From assembly GCA_021774785.1 (NCBI GenBank), contig JAJFIQ010000019.1, positions 1,115,265 through 1,179,264 on the forward strand: 64,000 nt of DNA. The letters run 5' to 3'. Both the position numbers and the translations under genes were made by a program. Below are positions 59,171-64,000 of the stretch, piece after piece; within the stretch, counting starts at the first letter, position 1; every line of letters begins with the position of its first letter. Under the pieces are notes generated by a model that was not told the DNA's origin, searched no databases, and saw only the letters and a list, made by a program, of their open reading frames with translations. This DNA is from Emcibacter sp. (GTDB lineage: Bacteria > Pseudomonadota > Alphaproteobacteria > Sphingomonadales > Emcibacteraceae).

Positions 59171-59767
59171 ATGTTTTATTTGATCGATAACTATGACAGC
59201 TTTACCTATAACCTGTATCATTATATGGGGGAAATTGGTGTGGAAGTCGAAGTCTTCCGCAATGATGCCATAACGGTTGAAGAAATTTTGGCCAAAAAAT
59301 CCAGCGGTGCTATTGAAGCTGTTGTGCTGTCCCCCGGTCCCTGCACACCCAATCAGGCGGGTATCTGCCTTGACCTGATAAAACAGGCGGATGGTAACTT
59401 GCCAATTCTGGGCGTCTGCCTCGGCCATCAATCCATCGGTCAGATATATGGCGGAAAAGTTATCCGCGCCCCTTATCTGATGCATGGCAAGGTCAGTGAT
59501 ATTCATCATATGGGAAAATATATTTTCAAAGGCTTTGACACGCCCTACCGGTCAACCCGGTATCATTCCTTGATTGTGGAAAGGGACAGTCTGCCCGATT
59601 GTCTTGAAATTACTGCCGAGACAGAAGATGGATTGATTATGGGGCTGTCCCATAAAAGCCACCCTGTTCACGGTGTACAATTCCATCCGGAAAGTATCGA
59701 ATCTGAAAATGGTCATGGCTTGCTGAGAAATTTTGTTAAAATCGCCAGAAAGCATAATGAATTATGA
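59171..59767 (+). CDS. trpG: Anthranilate synthase glutamine amidotransferase (TrpG/PabA)
   Basis: 198 residues of class I amidotransferase. [49 protein letters not shown] with the nucleophilic cysteine and [14 protein letters not shown] with the catalytic histidine/glutamate are present. Next to trpD, it probably serves anthranilate synthase and, as no other copy is seen, perhaps PabB. trpE is not adjacent. Confidence 0.93.
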   Translation: MFYLIDNYDSFTYNLYHYMGEIGVEVEVFRNDAITVEEILAKKSSGAIEAVVLSPGPCTPNQAGICLDLIKQADGNLPILGVCLGHQSIGQIYGGKVIRAPYLMHGKVSDIHHMGKYIFKGFDTPYRSTRYHSLIVERDSLPDCLEITAETEDGLIMGLSHKSHPVHGVQFHPESIESENGHGLLRNFVKIARKHNEL

Positions 59768-60780
59768 GCCCCGATTTTAAAACACTGATCAACAAAATTG
59801 CATCTGGCGAATGTCTGAGCCAGCAAGAATCCCAGAATGCCTTCAATTACATGATGAGCGGCGACGCCACGGGGGCACAAATCGGTGCTTTCCTTATGGG
59901 GCTGCGCCTGCGCGGCGAAACAATCGAAGAAATCACAGGGGCTGCAGAAGCCATGCGAGCAAAAGCACTTTTTATTAAGGCGCCGGATAACGCCGTTGAT
60001 ACATGCGGTACGGGTGGCGATGGGTCTCATACTTATAATATATCAACGGCGGCGGCCATTGTCCTTGCGGCCTCCGGCGTTAGTGTGGCCAAACATGGTA
60101 ATCGGGCCATATCCTCTAAATCCGGCTCGGCTGATGTTCTGGAGACTCTAGGAATAAATATTGACGCTCCAATGGACACCGTTGAACATTGTGTCTCAGA
60201 CATCGGCATCGGATTTATGATGGCCACCCGTCATCATAGTGCCATGCGTCATGTGGGGCCATCGCGAACCTCCCTTGGCACCCGGACAATTTTTAATCTG
60301 CTCGGACCTTTATCTAATCCCGCTGGGGCTAAATTTCAGGTGATTGGCGTTTTTGATAAAAAATGGACAGCCCCGCTCGCCGAAGTTCTGGGCAGACTTG
60401 GTTCTAAACGGGTATGGGTCGTTCACGGGGCAGATGGTCTTGATGAATTGAGCATTTCAGGTCCATCTTATGTCTCTGAATATAGGAACGATGAAGTGAC
60501 ATCCTTTGAAGTCACACCGGAGGTTGCCGGATTAAAAAGCTATCCCCTGTCAAAAATTCGCGGTGGTGATGCGAAATTTAACGCCCTCGCCCTTAAGAAA
60601 ATCCTGAAGGGTGAAAAGAACGCTTATAGGGAAATTGTTCTGCTTAACTGTGCCGCTGCCTTACTGGTAAGCGGAAAGGTAGCCGACCTTAAACAGGGAG
60701 CTATCCTCGCCGCAAAAGCCATAGATAGCGGAGCGGCTTTAAAAAAACTTGATCAATGGATCACCATGTCTAATGGGTAA
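59764..60780 (+). CDS. trpD: Anthranilate phosphoribosyltransferase
   Basis: 338 residues. It joins anthranilate to PRPP. Motifs are [20 protein letters not shown] (PRPP loop), [20 protein letters not shown] and [16 protein letters not shown]. The start overlaps the trpG stop by four bases (ATGA). Confidence 0.96.
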   Translation: MSPDFKTLINKIASGECLSQQESQNAFNYMMSGDATGAQIGAFLMGLRLRGETIEEITGAAEAMRAKALFIKAPDNAVDTCGTGGDGSHTYNISTAAAIVLAASGVSVAKHGNRAISSKSGSADVLETLGINIDAPMDTVEHCVSDIGIGFMMATRHHSAMRHVGPSRTSLGTRTIFNLLGPLSNPAGAKFQVIGVFDKKWTAPLAEVLGRLGSKRVWVVHGADGLDELSISGPSYVSEYRNDEVTSFEVTPEVAGLKSYPLSKIRGGDAKFNALALKKILKGEKNAYREIVLLNCAAALLVSGKVADLKQGAILAAKAIDSGAALKKLDQWITMSNG

Positions 60781-61567
60781 TATTCTTGATAAAATAGCCG
60801 CCGATAAAAGTCGGCATGTGACCGCCTGTAAAGAACAAACTTCCTTTGCCGCCTTAGAAACTCTAGCGAAAAAGGCCCCTCCGGTACGGGGCTTTTATAA
60901 AAGCCTGAGAACCGCTCAAAAAAAAGATCGCTTTGGCCTGATCACTGAAATTAAGAAAGCAAGCCCCAGCAAGGGGCTGATCCGGAAAGACTTCAACCCA
61001 CCGGCTTTGGCGCGCGCTTATGAAGATGGCGGGGCGAGCTGTCTTTCCATACTGACGGATGTACCCTATTTTCAGGGCTGTGATGATTTTCTGATTTCTG
61101 CCCGTGCTGCAACCACACTGCCCGTCCTGCGCAAGGATTTTATGATCGACCCCTATCAGGTGGTGGAGGCCCGTGCCATGGGCGCAGACTGTATTTTGCT
61201 GATCATGGCCATGCTGGATAACGGTTTAGCCACAGAACTGGAACAGACGGCCATAGAGTACGGCCTTGATGTATTGATCGAAACCCATGATGAAGCGGAA
61301 ATGGAACGGGCGCTTAACTTAAAAAGCCCGCTAATTGGCATAAACAACCGAAATTTAAAAACGTTTGACGTTTCGCTTGAAGTCACGCTTCGGCTTGCAG
61401 AAATGGTGGATTCCCATAGAATGATCATAAGTGAAAGCGGTATTTTCACCCATGAAGACTTGCAGATGCTACAGAGTAAATGTGGTATCAACAGTTTTCT
61501 AATCGGGGAATCCCTGATGCGGCAGGAAAATGTCGCCTCCGCGACCCGTCAATTAATTGAAGGATAA
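60773..61567 (+). CDS. trpC: Indole-3-glycerol phosphate synthase
   Basis: 264 residues from ATG 60773, which overlaps the trpD stop by eight bases. TIM-barrel motifs are LITEIKKASPSKGLIRKDFN with the catalytic lysine, LPVLRKDFMIDPYQVVEARA, LIGINNRNLKTFDVSLEV and ISESGIFTHED. Third gene of trpG-trpD-trpC-moaC. Confidence 0.96.
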   Translation: MGNILDKIAADKSRHVTACKEQTSFAALETLAKKAPPVRGFYKSLRTAQKKDRFGLITEIKKASPSKGLIRKDFNPPALARAYEDGGASCLSILTDVPYFQGCDDFLISARAATTLPVLRKDFMIDPYQVVEARAMGADCILLIMAMLDNGLATELEQTAIEYGLDVLIETHDEAEMERALNLKSPLIGINNRNLKTFDVSLEVTLRLAEMVDSHRMIISESGIFTHEDLQMLQSKCGINSFLIGESLMRQENVASATRQLIEG

Positions 61568-61570
61568 ACA

Positions 61571-62047
61571 ATGTCAAAACTGACCCATCTGGACGCTGAC
61601 GGCAAGGCAAGCATGGTCGATGTATCCTTGAAAGCCGAAACCCATAGGCGCGCCGATGCCCGTGGGCGGATTACAATGGCACCTGAGACACTGGCCCTGA
61701 TCGCAGATGGCGGCGTTAAAAAAGGTGATGTCTTCTCCGTCGCCCGTCTGGCGGGGATCATGGCCGCCAAAAAATGTGCCGACCTGATCCCCCTGTGCCA
61801 TCCCCTGCCCCTTCAAAACATACAGGTTGATCTTGAATGTAATACTGACGACAGTTGCGTAGAAATATTTGCTACCGCCAATCTCTTTGGCCGTACAGGT
61901 ATTGAGATGGAAGCCCTGAGTGCCGTATCCGTCGCCGCGCTGACCATCTATGACATGTGCAAGGCCGTTGACCGGGGTATGTGTATCTCAGGCATCCGCC
62001 TGACCCACAAGTCCGGCGGTAAATCCGGTGAATTTAACGCGGATTGA
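61571..62047 (+). CDS. moaC: Cyclic pyranopterin monophosphate synthase MoaC
   Basis: 158 residues. Molybdenum-cofactor step after Moa[41 protein letters not shown] and the C-terminal KSGGKSGEF with the active-site lysines are diagnostic. AAGGA lies before the ATG, three bases after trpC. moeA, the usual next gene in alphaproteobacteria, does not follow. Confidence 0.95.
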   Translation: MSKLTHLDADGKASMVDVSLKAETHRRADARGRITMAPETLALIADGGVKKGDVFSVARLAGIMAAKKCADLIPLCHPLPLQNIQVDLECNTDDSCVEIFATANLFGRTGIEMEALSAVSVAALTIYDMCKAVDRGMCISGIRLTHKSGGKSGEFNAD

Positions 62048-62191
62048 ATTTAGCGCTCGTATATAATCTCCCCTATTCTTGCCCTTACCTTTCTCCTATC
62101 CGGTAAAGTCAGAAATTAAGCCCCGATTGTGTTTTTACCCTAAATTTGTTAACTTAAAAAACAGTGGCGACGTTAAGAAGAGGACACTTCA

Positions 62192-62344
62192 ATGACCAAT
62201 GTAGGTATAGTTGTCTATACACGGGGTGAAATTGATGGAAATTTCGATACCAGATGGAGCCATTCAACAAATGGCTCTGGAACAGGTCAATTAACGGGAG
62301 GAGATAAAGTAGGGATTTATCCGTTCAGAGGCTTTATCATATGA
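62192..62344 (+). CDS. Small ORF, 50 residues, possibly a 5' gene remnant
   Basis: ATG 62192 with AGAGGA upstream reads MTNVGIVVYTRGEIDGNFDT, then GTGQLTGGDKVGIYPF, and stops at 62344. It overlaps the end of the opposite GNAT gene by 28 bases. The composition looks coding, and the abrupt end suggests a longer gene cut short. Not recognised. Confidence 0.35.
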   Translation: MTNVGIVVYTRGEIDGNFDTRWSHSTNGSGTGQLTGGDKVGIYPFRGFII

Positions 62345-62799
62345 AGTGTTTCCTGTTCAAAGCCTAGCTTTTGATAAAAATCTTTAGCATGATTATTAGC
62401 TGAAAACACCTCTAAATGTAAAAGACGGAACCCTTGGGCTTTTGCCCAATTTTCCGCAGCCTCCATTAACATTTTCCCGATTCCGGTCCCTTGCGCTTGT
62501 TCTGTAACAGCAAGCAAAGGAACTGTGCCGCAAATTTCCTCAGAAATTTCATCCCCTCTTTCTCTCGCATGGATAAAACCCAAAGATATTCCATCTTTTT
62601 CTGCAATAAGCGTAATATTTTTGACTTTAGTTTCTGCAAGCATTTCAATGATATAATCATCTTGAAATTTCTGGACTGTCTCATCCTTATGCCAATAAAG
62701 TTTCGCAACCTCAGCCAGAGAGGGAGAAAGCGAAAGAATAAAAGGCATATCCATTTCCCCCGCATCACGCAGCATGGTTTTAGAATCTGACTGTATCAT
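62317..62799 (-). CDS. GNAT-family N-acetyltransferase
   Basis: 160 residues. The acetyl-CoA loop LAVTEQAQGTGIGKMLMEAA, LLHLEVFSANNHAKDFYQKL and GFEQETLHM are typical of the family. The N-terminal half (AGEMDMPFILSLSPSLAEVA) fits a GNAT of unknown substrate. Single gene. Confidence 0.85.
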   Translation of the reverse strand: MIQSDSKTMLRDAGEMDMPFILSLSPSLAEVAKLYWHKDETVQKFQDDYIIEMLAETKVKNITLIAEKDGISLGFIHARERGDEISEEICGTVPLLAVTEQAQGTGIGKMLMEAAENWAKAQGFRLLHLEVFSANNHAKDFYQKLGFEQETLHMIKPLNG

Positions 62800-63002
62800 T
62801 ATTTTTCCTACAAAATTAAATTTACTAAGCGATACTCATTTATTTTTGCAATAGTTTACCATGAAATTCAATAGGCCCTATTTATAAATAAACCATTTTA
62901 ATCATGCTCACCATTCATGGCAGCAATAGTACATCTGTCGTATGCCCTACAATACGTCCAGCCCGATAAACCCTTACAGGATACCCATAGCTATCGCGTC
63001 GC

Positions 63003-63761
63003 TTATTTAACTGGCGTTAATTTGGATGAAGAAGGCAGTTTATATCCCTTGATACCCTTGTCTGATGGCCCGGGGTAAGCAAGCGGGCTATGTGAAATTC
63101 CCATCTGCACTAAGGAAAATGCGGTCCATATGGCTGCCTTGACCGGGCTGATAACCGGTACTGGATATCCGGCATCTCTCAGATTCTGCCCCAATTCATC
63201 ACCAACTGTGACAAAGCTCGCGCAGCCAAGGATAAGTACATCTGCATGATCTTCAGCAATGGCTTTGATAGAGGCCTCCGTAAGGCGGCGGAGTAGGTCA
63301 TCATGATTATCAGTCAGGCTCAACACTGGCAGATTGATCGCCCGTACGGAGACCATTTTATCCAGTACCCCATATATTTTGGCGCGTTTTTCAATCATCG
63401 GCCTGATACTATCAAGCACTGCGAGAAAGCTGAACTTATGCCCCATCATCGCTGCCATATGAAGGGATATTTCCCCCGGCCCAAGAACCGGTATGGAAAC
63501 CACTTCACGCGCTGCATCCAAGGCGGTATCACCAATACAATCGATGATGACCGCATCAATACCCTCGCTCTCCGCTTCTATTACCCGGCCAACCACATAG
63601 GGTGCAGCGAGAGCATCATCAAATTCACTTTCGATGGATGCGGGGCCGGAATCCAGATGCACCATACTGACATTAAGGCCAAGATCGGCAAATTCGCGCA
63701 GATCTTTGAGCCTACTGGACCGATCGTTGGTATGTGGTGTTATTAATCTGATATTGACCAT
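63003..63761 (-). CDS. Asp/Glu/hydantoin racemase-family protein
   Basis: About 252 residues from ATG 63761, preceded by GGAGG. Two catalytic cysteines of the superfamily are seen: VIIDCIGDTALDAAREVVSI and LILGCASFVTVGDELG. The start MVNIRLITPHTN and VLGPGEISLHMAAMMGHKFS match the hydantoin racemase branch. It could racemise hydantoins, allantoin or an amino acid; context does not decide. Confidence 0.8.
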   Translation of the reverse strand: MVNIRLITPHTNDRSSRLKDLREFADLGLNVSMVHLDSGPASIESEFDDALAAPYVVGRVIEAESEGIDAVIIDCIGDTALDAAREVVSIPVLGPGEISLHMAAMMGHKFSFLAVLDSIRPMIEKRAKIYGVLDKMVSVRAINLPVLSLTDNHDDLLRRLTEASIKAIAEDHADVLILGCASFVTVGDELGQNLRDAGYPVPVISPVKAAIWTAFSLVQMGISHSPLAYPGPSDKGIKGYKLPSSSKLTPVK

Positions 63762-63882
63762 AGTGCTATCCTCCAAATGTACAGACAGTCTACAATGAAT
63801 ATTATAGATAAGGCAGAAAAAAATAGAACGAACCAATGGGGTAACCAATGGGTCAGTGTCTGAGGGATCCCCACGAAATTGA

Positions 63883-64000
63883 TCAATAATTTGCATTGGG
63901 TTTTTCCGTTAATGATCTTAGGGTAGTTAGGGCCGCTTTCCAATGTTCTTTGGTCAGTTTCAGCGTGATATCTTTATAGGCCCGCAGGCCGATGAACTGG
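63883..64000 (-). CDS. 3' end of a gene running past the window edge
   Basis: The minus-strand frame is open from the edge and ends at 63883 with QFIGLRAYKDITLKLTKEHW, AALTTLRSLTEKPNANY. Only about 38 residues are visible, too few to name. It would be upstream of the racemase in the same direction. Confidence 0.45.
   Translation of the reverse strand, partial: QFIGLRAYKDITLKLTKEHWKAALTTLRSLTEKPNANY

Overview
The window comes from a moderately AT-rich alphaproteobacterium. Markers are a DUF1476/ATPase-inhibitor zeta subunit, an NDUFS4-type complex I accessory subunit, the purC-purS-purQ-purL-bolA-grxD block, trpGDC-moaC, and a HigBA-bearing island at a tRNA-Arg. I cannot name the genus. The Emcibacterales, Kordiimonadales or Sneathiellales are only an impression from gene content and base composition.

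Layout. 1-930: 3' end of a long ribosome hibernation factor, then ptsN. 945-3636 (minus): a ParA-like ATPase, a ribbon-helix-helix protein and a TPR/SPOR lipoprotein in one apparent operon. 3884-6689: a Sel1/SPOR protein converging on a pabB-pabC fusion. 6716-11293: an ApbE flavin transferase divergent from a porin, an FMN-binding protein, a PepSY membrane protein and uppP, with two Fur-box-like sites between them. 11295-12279: a PAS protein and the NDUFS4-type gene. 12301-17543: a decayed integrated island, starting in the 3' end of tRNA-Arg(TCT) and ending at a 19/20 copy of that end. It holds a broken large serine recombinase, higBA, an AraC regulator, a truncated ABC ATPase, a CPBP protease and a broken DUF2235 hydrolase. 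17867-26837: a signalling region with a porin, a short phosphate-binding-like protein and a chemoreceptor in one operon, then a receiver protein, a MASE3/PAS hybrid kinase, an OmpR-type regulator, a PAS protein and a coupled 50-residue ORF.

26882-31258 (minus): a TetR regulator with two class III CoA-transferases around an acyl-CoA dehydrogenase, probably an acyl-CoA catabolic unit. 31431-37018: a PEP-carboxylase-like protein with altered active-site motifs, an alkaline phosphatase and a secreted unknown. 37229-42342: the ATPase zeta subunit, then purine synthesis with bolA and grxD. 42357-46093: two hemerythrin paralogs, rpsD, trmJ and an unrecognised membrane-anchored protein.

46090-55340 (minus): guaB-rsmB-guaA-panB-yfgM-bamB-der-GNAT, read from high to low coordinates. 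55477-57594: rlmE-ppx and a tRNA-Gln. 57751-64000: a dicarboxylate/glutamate symporter, trpG-trpD-trpC-moaC, a GNAT, an Asp/Glu/hydantoin-type racemase and the 3' end of one more gene.

Most of the window is ordinary chromosomal housekeeping. The least ordinary parts are the tRNA-Arg island, the Fur-site-flanked flavin/porin/PepSY cluster, the porin-binding protein-chemoreceptor operon, the ParA/RHH/TPR-SPOR operon and the PEP-carboxylase-like protein.
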